22,455 nucleotides of DNA from Clostridia bacterium. GTDB taxonomy: Bacteria > Bacillota_A > Clostridia > Christensenellales > Aristaeellaceae. Positions 1 to 7,780 of this stretch are shown piece after piece; within the stretch, counting starts at the first letter, position 1; each line of letters starts with the position of its first letter. A program made the position numbers and the translations under genes. The stretch spans positions 1 to 22,455 of the forward strand of contig JAFRMB010000008.1 of the NCBI GenBank assembly GCA_017430945.1, written 5' to 3'. The notes beneath the pieces were generated by a model. That model did no database searches, was not told the DNA's origin, and saw only the letters and a program-made list of their open reading frames with translations.

Positions 1-1
1 G

Positions 2-334
2 AACCTGGCCAAGGACGGCGAGCACGTGACCACCATCCGTTTCAAGCCGGAGCAGGGGATCGTCAAGGTGGACCGCTCGCGCTGCGGATTCCGCTACGAC
101 ATCGTCCACGTGCGCTCGTTCCCGGTGTATTCAAGACACGGTGTCATCAAGCTGCGCTGCATCCTGGACAAGCACAGCCTGGAGCTGTTCGTCAACGACG
201 GGGAACAGGCGGCGACGTTCGTGCTGCACACGCCCGTCAGCGCCGATGTCATCAGCTTCGAGGCAGAGGGCGAGGTCCTCATGGACGTGGAAAAGTACGA
301 CCTGATCTTCGACGGGGACCGGGAAAGCGAATAG
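2..334 (+). CDS. GH32 sucrose-6-phosphate hydrolase / fructan hydrolase, C-terminal part
   Basis: Only the last 110 codons are present; the 5' end lies outside the window. The reading frame is open from base 2. Family knowledge: the C-terminal beta-sandwich of GH32 enzymes (ScrB/SacA invertases, levanases) carries a 'DRS..G' strand and a strand of the type 'D.SSLEVFVNDGE'. The fragment shows VDRSRCG near its residue 24 and LDKHSLELFVNDGEQ about 30 residues later, in the right order and spacing. The catalytic five-bladed propeller is not visible, so substrate (sucrose, sucrose-6-phosphate or fructan) cannot be told. A secreted or cytoplasmic location also cannot be judged without the N-terminus. 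The protein ends in an acidic tail, and a possible terminator follows about 120 bases downstream. Confidence 0.82.
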   Translation, partial: NLAKDGEHVTTIRFKPEQGIVKVDRSRCGFRYDIVHVRSFPVYSRHGVIKLRCILDKHSLELFVNDGEQAATFVLHTPVSADVISFEAEGEVLMDVEKYDLIFDGDRESE

Positions 335-659
335 GTGCGTCGCTCAGAGCCCGTGGGATGAAGGCCGGATGAAGGCAGGCGACCCGATCCGACATGCACG
401 GTGCCTTCACCGGCCTGCACGCGGCATGCAGAGATGTGACACATGATCCGTGATATGCGTGACCGGACACCGGGATAAAAGCCGGCGCCCGGTCACGCTT
501 TCTGTTGGATCGGCACAGTGGATACGGGACCGGGCTTTCGAAGCGCACCCGCCTTCCCCTGTAGCCGTTTGAAGGCGCATCCTCGAACGGATAGCGCGTC
601 ACGGGCCGGGCGTACCGAAACTTTCACACAGCATCACTTTATTCCGCCCGCAAAAGCGA
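335..659. other. Gene-free stretch between the GH32 gene and the nfn promoter
   Basis: Open frames here on either strand lack a plausible ribosome binding site and recognisable domains; they look like chance frames in GC-rich DNA. Apart from the hairpin at 457-503 I see no further feature before the promoter at 660-688. Confidence 0.5.
457..503 (+). terminator. Possible terminator downstream of the GH32 gene
   Basis: A 10-bp perfect stem pairs GCGTGACCGG (457-466) with CCGGTCACGC (489-498), and a smaller CCGG/CCGG stem lies inside the loop. The downstream run is only TTTCTGTT, so it is a weak intrinsic terminator by sequence. It is 122 bases past the stop codon. Confidence 0.45.
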
Positions 660-688
660 TTGAATTCTTAAAACTACTGTGCTAAAAT
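660..688 (+). promoter_or_regulatory. nfnAB promoter (sigma-70/SigA type)
   Basis: TTGAAT (660-665), a 17-base spacer, then TAAAAT (683-688). A TG one base before the -10 (TGCTAAAAT) makes it an extended -10. The surroundings are AT-rich compared with the genome. The predicted start near 695 leaves a leader of about 110 bases before nfnA. Confidence 0.65.
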
Positions 689-702
689 CGGCTTGTTTAG
701 CG

Positions 703-727
703 CTGGCGGCCCGCAACGGGCAGCCAG
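703..727 (+). promoter_or_regulatory. Leader hairpin upstream of nfnA
   Basis: CTGGCGGCCCG (703-713) pairs with CGGGCAGCCAG (717-727) around a CAA loop, 11 positions with one mismatch. It sits immediately after the predicted transcription start. No T-run follows, so it is not a simple intrinsic terminator. It may stabilise the mRNA 5' end or be regulatory; I do not recognise it as a known riboswitch. Confidence 0.4.
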
Positions 728-805
728 AGAAGACGGCATGTCTGCAAAACAGCGTTCCGCGCTGCCGCGGGCATGCGCAGCCGATCCAGAGTCAGGAGTG
801 TGCCT

Positions 806-1666
806 ATGTACAGAATCATCCGCAAAAAAGCACTGAATCCCACTGTCACGCAGATGGAGATCGAAGCGCCGCTGGTAGCGCGCAAGGCCAGACCCGGCCA
901 GTTCATCATCCTGCGCGTGGACGAAGCCGGCGAGCGCATCCCGCTCACCATCGCCGGCGCCGACCCCGTCGAGGGCAGCGTCAAGATCATCTTCCAGATC
1001 GTCGGCGCCACCACCGAAAAGCTGAACCACAAAAATGAAGGCGAGTCCATTCAGGATTTCGTCGGCCCGCTGGGTTCGGCGACGCGCACCGAAGGCATCA
1101 AAAAGGTCTGCATCGTCGGCGGCGGCGTCGGCTGCGCCATCGCCATGCCCGTGGCCCAGGAGTTCCATCGGCTCGGCGCCGAAGTCACGAGCATCATCGG
1201 GTTCCGCAACAAGGACCTTCTCATCCTTGAGGATGAGTTCCGGGCCTGCTCCGACAAGCTGATCGTGATGACCGATGACGGCAGCTACGCGCGCCACGGC
1301 AATGTGACCGTGCCGCTCAAGGAGCTCCTGGAAGCCGGCGAACGGTTTGACGAGATCATCACCATCGGGCCTCTGATCATGATGAAGTTCGTGACGCTGA
1401 CGGCCAAGCCGTTCGGCGTGCCTGTGACGGCATCGATGAACCCCATCATGATCGACGGCACCGGCATGTGCGGCGGCTGCCGCCTGACGTTGAACCAGGA
1501 CGGCAAGCGGGTGACGAAGTTCGCCTGTGTGGACGGGCCGGACTTCAACGCCTATGAGATCGACTTTGACGAGGCCATGAGCCGCGGCCGGATGTATTTC
1601 GGCTACGAGCGCCATGCCCATGAAGCGACATGCAACCTGTTCAGGAACGCGCAAGGAGGGAATTGA
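806..1666 (+). CDS. nfnA: NADH-dependent reduced ferredoxin:NADP+ oxidoreductase, small subunit NfnA
   Basis: This 286-residue flavoprotein belongs to the dihydroorotate-dehydrogenase electron-transfer (PyrK-like) branch of the ferredoxin reductase family. It is the FAD and [2Fe-2S] subunit of the cytoplasmic electron-bifurcating NfnAB complex. The FAD-binding strand RIPLTIA is at residues 44-50. The nucleotide-binding loop VGGGVGCA is around 104-111. The cluster region has D217, C222, C225 and C241, matching the one-Asp/three-Cys [2Fe-2S] binding described for NfnA. The start at 806 is chosen because AGGAG (794-798) precedes it by seven bases and the protein then begins MYRIIRK, as is usual for the family; an in-frame start 11 codons upstream lacks this support. 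The stop is two bases before nfnB. In some organisms the same pair is annotated as sulfide dehydrogenase SudBA, but adjacency to a full NfnB favours Nfn. Confidence 0.9.
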   Translation: MYRIIRKKALNPTVTQMEIEAPLVARKARPGQFIILRVDEAGERIPLTIAGADPVEGSVKIIFQIVGATTEKLNHKNEGESIQDFVGPLGSATRTEGIKKVCIVGGGVGCAIAMPVAQEFHRLGAEVTSIIGFRNKDLLILEDEFRACSDKLIVMTDDGSYARHGNVTVPLKELLEAGERFDEIITIGPLIMMKFVTLTAKPFGVPVTASMNPIMIDGTGMCGGCRLTLNQDGKRVTKFACVDGPDFNAYEIDFDEAMSRGRMYFGYERHAHEATCNLFRNAQGGN

Positions 1667-1668
1667 AC

Positions 1669-3078
1669 ATGGCGATCATTCCGAAGAAACACGAAATGCC
1701 CTCACAGGCTCCCGAGGTGCGCGCGCACAATTTCAACGAGGTCGCTCTCGGCTACACCGAAGAGATCGCTCTGGCCGAAGCGGAGCGCTGTCTGAACTGC
1801 AAGAACCAGCCCTGCGTAGAGGGCTGCCCGGTGGGCATCCACATTCCCGAATTCATCGCCAAGGTCAAGGAGCGCGACTACGAGGGTGCCTATCAGATCA
1901 TCAACCGGACTTCTTCCCTGCCGGCAGTCTGCGGGCGCGTGTGTCCTCAGGAGACCCAGTGCGAATGCCTTTGCACGATGGGCAAAAAATTCGAAGCCGT
2001 TGGCATCGGCCGGCTCGAGCGCTTCGTGGCTGACTGGCACAATGCCCATGCCACTGAAAAGGCGCAGGCGCCTGCGAGCAACGGCCATCGCGTCGCCATC
2101 GTGGGCAGCGGCCCCAGCGGTCTGACCTGCGCGGGCGACCTGGCCAAAAAGGGCTATCAGGTCACGGTATACGAGGCCCTGCACACCGCCGGCGGCGTGC
2201 TCGTGTACGGCATCCCGGAGTTCCGCCTGCCCAAAGCCATCGTGGCCAAAGAGGTGGAGACCCTCAAAGAGCTGGGCGTCGATATCCAGCCGAACGTGGT
2301 CATCGGCAAGACGCTGACCATCGACGAGCTGTTCGAAATGGGCTTTGAGGCCGTGTTCGTCGGCTCCGGCGCCGATCTGCCCCGCTTCATGAACATCCCC
2401 GGCGAGAGCCTGAAGGGCGTTTATTCCGCCAATGAATTCCTGACCCGCTCGAACCTCATGAAGGCCTATCAGGACGACCCGCAGACGCCCATCATGAAGG
2501 GCGGCAACGTGGCGGTCGTCGGCGGCGGCAACGTGGCCATGGACGCAGCCCGCACGGCGCTGCGCCTTGGCGCGCAGCACGTGTATATCGTGTATCGCCG
2601 CTCCATGGAAGAGCTTCCCGCCCGCAAGGAGGAGGTCGAGCACGCCCGGGAAGAGGGCATCGACTTCCGGCTGCTGTGCAACCCGGTCGAGATCCTCGGC
2701 TACAGGAATCCGGACGATCCCAGGGACGAGAAGAACGGCTTCGTCACCGGCATCCGCTGCGTGAAGATGGAGCTTGGCGAGCCGGACGCCAGCGGACGTC
2801 GCCGCCCGGTGGTCGTGCCCGGAAGCGAATTCGACCTGCCCGTGGACACGGTGGTCATGTCCATCGGCACCAGCCCCAACCCGCTCATCAAAAACACGAC
2901 AAAGGGCCTGGAGGTCAACAGCCACGGCGGCATCATCGTGAATGAAGACGGCCTGACGTCCCGCGAGGGCGTGTTCGCCGGCGGCGATGCGGTCACCGGC
3001 GCTGCGACGGTCATCTCTGCCATGGGCGCCGGCAAGGTGGCGGCCAAAGCCATCGACGAATACCTGAGCGCGAAATAG
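1669..3078 (+). CDS. nfnB: NADH-dependent reduced ferredoxin:NADP+ oxidoreductase, large subunit NfnB
   Basis: A 469-residue protein of the GltD-like family. The N-terminal domain holds two cysteine groups: C41, C44, C49, C53, and C88, C92, C98, C100, C102, which would bind two [4Fe-4S] clusters. E95, inside PQETQC, is placed where NfnB is reported to use a glutamate ligand. The FAD-binding Rossmann loop AIVGSGPSGL is at 143-152. A second nucleotide-binding loop, VVGGGNVAMDAA, lies in the middle of the protein. The C-terminal VFAGGDAVTGA is the usual FAD contact. With NfnA it forms the bifurcating transhydrogenase that makes NADPH from NADH plus reduced ferredoxin, or runs in reverse. The start is fixed by AAGGAGGG (1653-1660), which overlaps the end of nfnA, so the two are translationally coupled. 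It could be named gltA by homology, but no glutamate synthase large subunit is nearby. Confidence 0.92.
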   Translation: MAIIPKKHEMPSQAPEVRAHNFNEVALGYTEEIALAEAERCLNCKNQPCVEGCPVGIHIPEFIAKVKERDYEGAYQIINRTSSLPAVCGRVCPQETQCECLCTMGKKFEAVGIGRLERFVADWHNAHATEKAQAPASNGHRVAIVGSGPSGLTCAGDLAKKGYQVTVYEALHTAGGVLVYGIPEFRLPKAIVAKEVETLKELGVDIQPNVVIGKTLTIDELFEMGFEAVFVGSGADLPRFMNIPGESLKGVYSANEFLTRSNLMKAYQDDPQTPIMKGGNVAVVGGGNVAMDAARTALRLGAQHVYIVYRRSMEELPARKEEVEHAREEGIDFRLLCNPVEILGYRNPDDPRDEKNGFVTGIRCVKMELGEPDASGRRRPVVVPGSEFDLPVDTVVMSIGTSPNPLIKNTTKGLEVNSHGGIIVNEDGLTSREGVFAGGDAVTGAATVISAMGAGKVAAKAIDEYLSAK

Positions 3079-3102
3079 GCATCCGGTAACCATCGCGCCA
3101 TC

Positions 3103-3150
3103 AAAAAGGGCTCTGCCCGGTCCATGTACGGATCGGACAGAGCGTTTTTT
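3103..3150. terminator. Bidirectional terminator between nfnB and the macro-domain gene
   Basis: A 14-position stem (3110-3123 with 3130-3143, hexanucleotide loop ATGTAC) is flanked by AAAAA (3103-3107) on one side and GTTTTTT (3144-3150) on the other. It can therefore end transcription of nfnAB (+) and of the converging minus-strand cluster. Confidence 0.88.
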
Positions 3151-3178
3151 CTATGAGACGGCCTGTGAGCTCCCGGAG

Positions 3179-4297
3179 CTATGCCCGCGCGCCCAAAAGC
3201 TCCTGATCGAACGCGAACAACGCCTCATTTATCCTGAACACATCGAATTCCCCGTGGGCGATGAAGTATTCGACGATCAGATCGGCCTTGCTGCCGGGCG
3301 AAAGCGCGAGCCCCGCCCGCTTCAGTAGATCCTCGGTATCGTCAAGATCCAGCTGCAATGCGACGCACAGCGCCAGCACGGTGTTCTTTCCCGGCCGGTA
3401 ATCGGGCCTCGTGCGGATCTTCGAAAACAGCTTCCGGTCGAGGTTGGCGCGCTTGTACACCTGAGGATCGGTCAGTCCCCGCTCATCGATCAGGCGGAAC
3501 AGGCGCTCTGCAAAGCTATCGCCCGCCCGCGCGAGCGCCGCTTCAAGGGTATCCTCCCCGTCAAACGGCGCGCATGACGGCTCTGCCGCATCGTATGCCA
3601 CGGCTTCCTGTCCGGGCCAGTCCGTCCCGCCCGCGCTGGCGTCGCCAAGCACCGGCGCATCGCTCATGTCCGCCGCCGCTTCACGCTCCGCAGCGCGGCT
3701 CGGCCGCCACTCAGGCGCTGCGAGCCTCGGACGGCACACCGGCGCAGCCATGAATGCCGGCGATCCCTCATCCACATACCGGTCGTCGATGAACGCCTGG
3801 ATCCGGCCCCGGACCGCGTCATCCAGCACGGAGGCGCCGCCGAAGATCACCAGGTACACCATCATATCGTGGTCGCGCAGATAGTCGCTGATCGCGCAGA
3901 CCGCCACCTCCAGCGCTTCCCGCCAGGGGTAGCCGTAGATGCCCGCGGACAGCAGCGGGAATGCGACGGACTGAAGCCCATGCTGTTCCGCCAGCTCGAG
4001 CGCGCTCAGATAGCAGCTTCTCAGCGACGCCTCTTCGCCGCGGCCGCCGCCCTGCCAGATCGGACCGCAGGCGTGGATCACATAGCGCGCAGGCAGGTCA
4101 AAGCCCGGCGTGATCACCGCACTGCCCATCGGACAGTGGCCGATGGCGTCGCAGGCCGCCTGGAGCCGGCGGTGTCCGGCGCGGCGGAATATCGCGCCGC
4201 ACACGCCGCCGCCTGCCTGCAGCGCCGTATTGGCCGCATTGACGATCGCGTCCGTGCGCATGTCGGTGATGTCACCGCGCATCATTTGAAAAGGCAC
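3179..4297 (-). CDS. Macro-domain (ADP-ribose-binding) protein with XRE-like C-terminal domain
   Basis: Residues 1-165 form a macro domain: GDI at 8-10, NAAN at 20-23, the GGGVCGAIF loop at 29-37, and PLLSAGIYGYP at 114-124. These are the ADP-ribose-binding loops of the YmdB/MacroD type, which commonly remove ADP-ribose from proteins or hydrolyse O-acetyl-ADP-ribose. Residues about 175-255 are an Ala-, Asp- and Pro-rich linker. Residues about 260-370 are a second domain, beginning SFAERLFRLIDERGLTDPQV and containing ANLDRKLFSKIR. It looks like an XRE-type helix-turn-helix, a pairing I associate with Firmicutes macro proteins; its role is not known to me. The start is GTG at 4297, favoured because MPFQMMRGDI matches the normal family N-terminus; the ribosome binding site (GGGGGTGGG) is imperfect, and ATG at 4285 is the alternative. 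It is the last gene of the minus-strand cluster, 98 bases after the MurF-like gene. Confidence 0.85.
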   Translation of the reverse strand: MPFQMMRGDITDMRTDAIVNAANTALQAGGGVCGAIFRRAGHRRLQAACDAIGHCPMGSAVITPGFDLPARYVIHACGPIWQGGGRGEEASLRSCYLSALELAEQHGLQSVAFPLLSAGIYGYPWREALEVAVCAISDYLRDHDMMVYLVIFGGASVLDDAVRGRIQAFIDDRYVDEGSPAFMAAPVCRPRLAAPEWRPSRAAEREAAADMSDAPVLGDASAGGTDWPGQEAVAYDAAEPSCAPFDGEDTLEAALARAGDSFAERLFRLIDERGLTDPQVYKRANLDRKLFSKIRTRPDYRPGKNTVLALCVALQLDLDDTEDLLKRAGLALSPGSKADLIVEYFIAHGEFDVFRINEALFAFDQELLGARA

Positions 4298-4395
4298 TGT
4301 CCCACCCCCATCTTTCCGAGCCGGCGTTCGCGCGCGGGATCGGCCCGTTACGACAGCACAGCCAACGGCACCTTCGTCCGCTGGCTGCGCGACCG

Positions 4396-5994
4396 TCAGA
4401 TCTCTTCGTCCGGAATACTGCTCTCAAACAGCACGGTGTCGCCCTTCTCGGCGATCTCGTCCAGAAGCGCCGACGCGTCCTCCATGTCATCGACCGTGTG
4501 CAGGTTCGTATTGGAGAAGCCCGACTGCAGAAGTCCGCGCCGTATGCCTCTGCGGCTGTTGAGATCGCCGACCAGGATCACCGTATCGGCACTCTCCGCC
4601 ATCACGGTGCCCAGCGCGTAATTCACCTCAGACTCCTGCTGCCCCAGGGTCGACAAGCCCGGCGTGACCACGATGCGCCGCCCCGGCATCTGCGCAAGCA
4701 CGTGCATCGCCTCGAACGCGCCGTCCGGATCCTCGTTGAGCGTGTCATCGATGCTGATCGTGTCGCCGTTCTCCAGCTGCAGGCGGTGCTCGATGGGCTT
4801 GAGTCTGCGCACCGCATCGGCGATGTCCGCCATCTCCAGCCCCATTTTCCGCGCCAGTGCCGCGGCCAGCAGTATGTTTTTCACGTTGTAGGCGCCGAGC
4901 AGGCGCGTCCGGCAGGATACCTTCCCGCCATCCTCGCAGACCATCACGAAGGATGCTCCCTTCTCGCTGTATGTGATGCGCTCTGCCTTCATGAACGCCT
5001 CCGCCTCAGGGTCAAGGCTCGCGCGGCACTTGGCCTTGCGGCACATGGCGTAGAGCCGGTCGATGTAATCGTCCCCCGAGCCGAATACCGCGATGCCGCC
5101 GTCTCTGGGCAGCCCCTGTATGAGCTCATACTTGGCCGAAGCGATGTTTTCGAGCGAACCGAACGTATCCATGTGGCGCTTGCCGATGTTCGTCAGGATG
5201 CCGTAGCGCGGTTTGACCAGATCCACCAGTTCCTTGATGTCGCCCACATGGGTCGCGCCCATCTCGGCGATGAAGACCTGGTGCTTCTCCGTCAGCTCGT
5301 CGTTGATGATCCGCGATATGCCCATCGCCGTGTTGAAGCTCGCCGGCGTGGCCAGTACCTCGTACTTCTTCGAAAGCATCTCCCGCAGGATGAACTTCAC
5401 GTTCGTCTTGCCGAAGCTGCCGGTGATGCCGATGGTGATGAGGCCTTTCTGCTTTCTGATCTTCTGCCTGGCCGCCTTGAAGAATCCCGCGTTCAGCTTG
5501 TTTTCGTAGGGGTTGATGATCGCTCCCGCCAGCTCCACCAGCCAGGGCATCACCGCGAACAGGAAATAGGGCGGTATGCGCACCAGCCTGAGCAGTGTGG
5601 CCGACAGCAGACAGAGCAGCGCCAATACGCCGGCAAAGCGGCGTATGCGATGGGTGATCACGAACGGCTTTCGGGAAGGCAGGTTATAGTCCCGCCATGC
5701 GATCCATCCGGCCACGCCCACGAACAGCGCCAGCGCCAGCCAGTTCGAAAGGTTCTGGCGCGCCGCCTCGCCGCTGACGAACATCGACAGGAGCACGGGC
5801 AGATACAGGCTGACGATGGCCGCCGCAAAGCCGAGCAGCACATTTTCCCTGATCAGCCTTTCGCGGTTCCTGCCGCGCCACTGCCGATAGGCCGGCAGCT
5901 GATACCGATTCATTTGAAGCACATGGACATAGTGGACAGATGCCGCGCAGCTCACCAGCGCGACGATCACGATCTCCACGATCCTGAAAGCCAT
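4396..5994 (-). CDS. Membrane-anchored Mur ligase family protein, MurF-like
   Basis: A 532-residue protein with an N-terminal membrane part and a Mur ligase domain. Hydrophobic segments lie at about 5-20, 52-73, 84-100, 119-138 and 141-161, with a basic stretch at 173-183 before the enzyme. The ATP loop is GITGSFGKTN (189-198). Later come AEMGATHVGDI (243-253), TNIGKRHMDTFGS (268-280), GAYNVKNILLAAA (367-379) and EHRLQL (402-407), all MurF-like. In MurF this enzyme adds D-Ala-D-Ala to the UDP-MurNAc-tripeptide. Two things are odd. The usual 'DD.YN.NP' is IDDTLNEDPDGA, and the usual C-terminal 'KGSR.M..E' is replaced by VLFESSIPDEE, so the exact acceptor is uncertain. GGGAGG precedes the ATG by five bases. 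It follows rimI after 58 bases and precedes the macro gene. Confidence 0.82.
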   Translation of the reverse strand: MAFRIVEIVIVALVSCAASVHYVHVLQMNRYQLPAYRQWRGRNRERLIRENVLLGFAAAIVSLYLPVLLSMFVSGEAARQNLSNWLALALFVGVAGWIAWRDYNLPSRKPFVITHRIRRFAGVLALLCLLSATLLRLVRIPPYFLFAVMPWLVELAGAIINPYENKLNAGFFKAARQKIRKQKGLITIGITGSFGKTNVKFILREMLSKKYEVLATPASFNTAMGISRIINDELTEKHQVFIAEMGATHVGDIKELVDLVKPRYGILTNIGKRHMDTFGSLENIASAKYELIQGLPRDGGIAVFGSGDDYIDRLYAMCRKAKCRASLDPEAEAFMKAERITYSEKGASFVMVCEDGGKVSCRTRLLGAYNVKNILLAAALARKMGLEMADIADAVRRLKPIEHRLQLENGDTISIDDTLNEDPDGAFEAMHVLAQMPGRRIVVTPGLSTLGQQESEVNYALGTVMAESADTVILVGDLNSRRGIRRGLLQSGFSNTNLHTVDDMEDASALLDEIAEKGDTVLFESSIPDEEI

Positions 5995-6052
5995 AAGTTC
6001 CTCCCGCGTCGTCTGTTATTCGCCCGTCCCGTCTGACGGGCCGTCCCGCCGC

Positions 6053-6541
6053 TCACTCGCGCACCAGCATCGGGTCATTGTCCGGGTCGCCCTCCGGCAG
6101 ATGCTCCAGCGCCATGATCAGCGCGTCCTCGGTGTTTTCATAATACCTCTTCCGGTAACCGACATCGATGAAGCCGAGCTTGTGATAGAGGTTCTGCGCG
6201 ACCGTGTTGGATCTGCGCACCTCCAGCGTCATCCAGTTCATGCCGCTGTCCGCCGCCAGCTGGATGAGCGCCCGGGTGACGCGCTCGCCATAGCCGAGCC
6301 CGCGTCGGTCGGGGTGTACGGCGATGTTGGTGATGTGACCCTCGTCGAGTACGAACCACACCCCCGCGTAGGCCATCGCCACGCCGTCCTCCCGAAGCAC
6401 CATGTAGCGGGCGCAGGCGTTCGACGTAACCTCGTCCCGGAAGGAAGCCAGCGACCATGGCGTTTTGAAGCAAGCGACTTCGATGTCGTGGACCGCTTCG
6501 ATGTCATCCAGTGTCATGAGCCCCAGTGTGATCTCAGCCAT
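6053..6541 (-). CDS. rimI: Ribosomal protein bS18-alanine N-acetyltransferase RimI
   Basis: A 162-residue GNAT-fold acetyltransferase. The acetyl-CoA motif is RGLGYG (80-85), preceded by the strand ITNIAVHPD (70-78). The second half has EVRRSNTVAQNLYHKLGF (107-124), typical of RimI. Family role: it transfers acetyl from acetyl-CoA to the N-terminal alanine of ribosomal protein S18, and in many bacteria it is encoded beside tsaB, as here. GGAGGAGG lies just upstream of the ATG, within the end of tsaB. The start overlaps the tsaB coding region by eight bases, so translation is probably coupled. The C-terminus has a short acidic extension (GDPDND), which is unremarkable. Confidence 0.92.
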   Translation of the reverse strand: MAEITLGLMTLDDIEAVHDIEVACFKTPWSLASFRDEVTSNACARYMVLREDGVAMAYAGVWFVLDEGHITNIAVHPDRRGLGYGERVTRALIQLAADSGMNWMTLEVRRSNTVAQNLYHKLGFIDVGYRKRYYENTEDALIMALEHLPEGDPDNDPMLVRE

Positions 6542-7274
6542 GCGCCGCCTCCTCCGCGAGCTGCCGACGCAGCGGTCGGGTGTGGTCGCGGCCGGCCTGC
6601 CGCTCCCGCTCGGCCTGGGGCGCTCTCAGATAGATGGGCGTGATGCGCGCGGCTTCCATCCATTCTTCCGGCCGCATCGCGGCGAGCACACACGCCGCGT
6701 CCGCGCGCAATACGCGCATATGCTCCGGTGCGATCAGCGCGCGTTCGCCCAGCAGTTCGCGCACGCGTTCGCCGTATGCCGGCACGCCGTCGCCCAGGAA
6801 CAACAGCCGCCTGTCGCCGGGCAGACGCCCGATGAAGGTCTCGAGCGGCAGTGCCTCCGGCGCAAGCGCCTCCGCCGGCGCTCCGCCGCGCATGTCATAT
6901 GCCGCGCAGTAGACCTGGCCCCTGCGGGCATCCAGGATCGGGCAGCACAGGCCTTCAAAGCCATAGGCGTTCATTGCCAGAGCCTCGAGCGCATGGATGC
7001 GGGCGCAGGGCCGGTCCACCGCGTGGGCCAGACCTTTTACGGCACAGACGCCGATGCGCACGCCGGTAAAGGACCCGGGGCCGGCCACGGCAGCAAAACA
7101 GTCGATGTCGGCGCAGCGAAGCCCCGCAGCCTCGAGGGCCTGGTCCACCGCGGGCATGATGGTCTCCGAGTGGGTCAGCCCGCAGTTCATCAGCGTGGAT
7201 CTGACGAGCGTTCCGTCGCGCATCACCGCGCAGCTCGCCGCAGGGCCGGAGGTGTCTATGGCCAGTATGTTCAT
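6534..7274 (-). CDS. tsaB: tRNA t6A biosynthesis protein TsaB
   Basis: A 246-residue ASKHA-fold protein of the TsaB/YeaZ family. It begins MNILAIDTSGP, has LTHSETIMP at 33-41 (family 'HSE' motif) and AGPGSFTGVRIG at 64-75. Family role: TsaB is the non-catalytic partner of TsaD, and with TsaE it forms the complex that puts the threonylcarbamoyl group on A37 of ANN-decoding tRNAs. tsaD and tsaC are not in this window. The start at 7274 is supported by GGGAGG seven bases upstream; a start five codons earlier (7289) would place that site inside the coding region. The ATG overlaps the tsaE stop as ATGA, a classical coupled junction. The C-terminal half is less conserved, as is normal for the family. 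Confidence 0.93.
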   Translation of the reverse strand: MNILAIDTSGPAASCAVMRDGTLVRSTLMNCGLTHSETIMPAVDQALEAAGLRCADIDCFAAVAGPGSFTGVRIGVCAVKGLAHAVDRPCARIHALEALAMNAYGFEGLCCPILDARRGQVYCAAYDMRGGAPAEALAPEALPLETFIGRLPGDRRLLFLGDGVPAYGERVRELLGERALIAPEHMRVLRADAACVLAAMRPEEWMEAARITPIYLRAPQAERERQAGRDHTRPLRRQLAEEAAHG

Positions 7275-7741
7275 GTGCTTGCCTCCCATTCCCTGAGCGC
7301 GGCCGGATCGAAGCTCTCCACCCCATCGCTTTCGATGTCGATCCTTCGCGTATCGTCATCTCCCGTTCGCTCCATGCGGACCGTCAGCGCCGGCGCCGGC
7401 GCGAGCTCCGCCATCTGAGGCCACTCCACCACAGCGATGCCGTCTCCGCCGATGAACTCGTCGAGCCCGGCGGCATAGTATTCCTCCGGATCGGCCAGGC
7501 GATACAGGTCAAAGTGATAGAATCTGCGGCCGTTCTTCCCTTCGTAGGGCATGAGCAGCGTGAATGTCGGGCTCGGCATCGGCCCTTCGACGCCCACGCC
7601 GCGCGCGATGCCCCTGGCCAGCACCGATTTGCCGGTGCCAAGGTCGCCGTACAGCAGCACGGTATCGCCGGGCTTGAGCATCGGTGCGAGCCGTCCGGCC
7701 AGCGCCATCGTATCCGCTTCCGAGCGGGTCACATAGGTCAT
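7271..7741 (-). CDS. tsaE: tRNA t6A biosynthesis ATPase TsaE
   Basis: A 156-residue P-loop ATPase. Walker A is GDLGTGKS (32-39). The SPTF motif is at 57-60, HFDLYRL at 76-82, and VEWP at 105-108, all in the order expected for TsaE/YjeE. It binds the TsaB-TsaD heterodimer and uses ATP to reset the complex during t6A synthesis. The start at 7741 is chosen because GAGG precedes it by about eight bases and the protein then begins MTYVTRSEAD; the frame is open 11 codons further upstream but without a good site. The gene lies 39 bases after galK on the same strand and overlaps tsaB by four bases. Confidence 0.93.
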   Translation of the reverse strand: MTYVTRSEADTMALAGRLAPMLKPGDTVLLYGDLGTGKSVLARGIARGVGVEGPMPSPTFTLLMPYEGKNGRRFYHFDLYRLADPEEYYAAGLDEFIGGDGIAVVEWPQMAELAPAPALTVRMERTGDDDTRRIDIESDGVESFDPAALREWEAST

Positions 7742-7780
7742 AGTCGATCCTCGGTTCTGAATGTGATATGGCAAAAGCCG

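Noticed and set aside
1702..3093. Long minus-strand open frame opposite nfnB
   Set aside because: It is a frame shadow of a clearly homologous plus-strand gene in GC-rich DNA; its translation is rich in His, Ala, Gly and Asp and has no domain or ribosome binding site.
4498..6036. 512-codon plus-strand open frame opposite the MurF-like gene
   Set aside because: Antisense to a protein with intact Mur ligase motifs; the composition (His, Arg, Gln rich) is that of a shadow frame.
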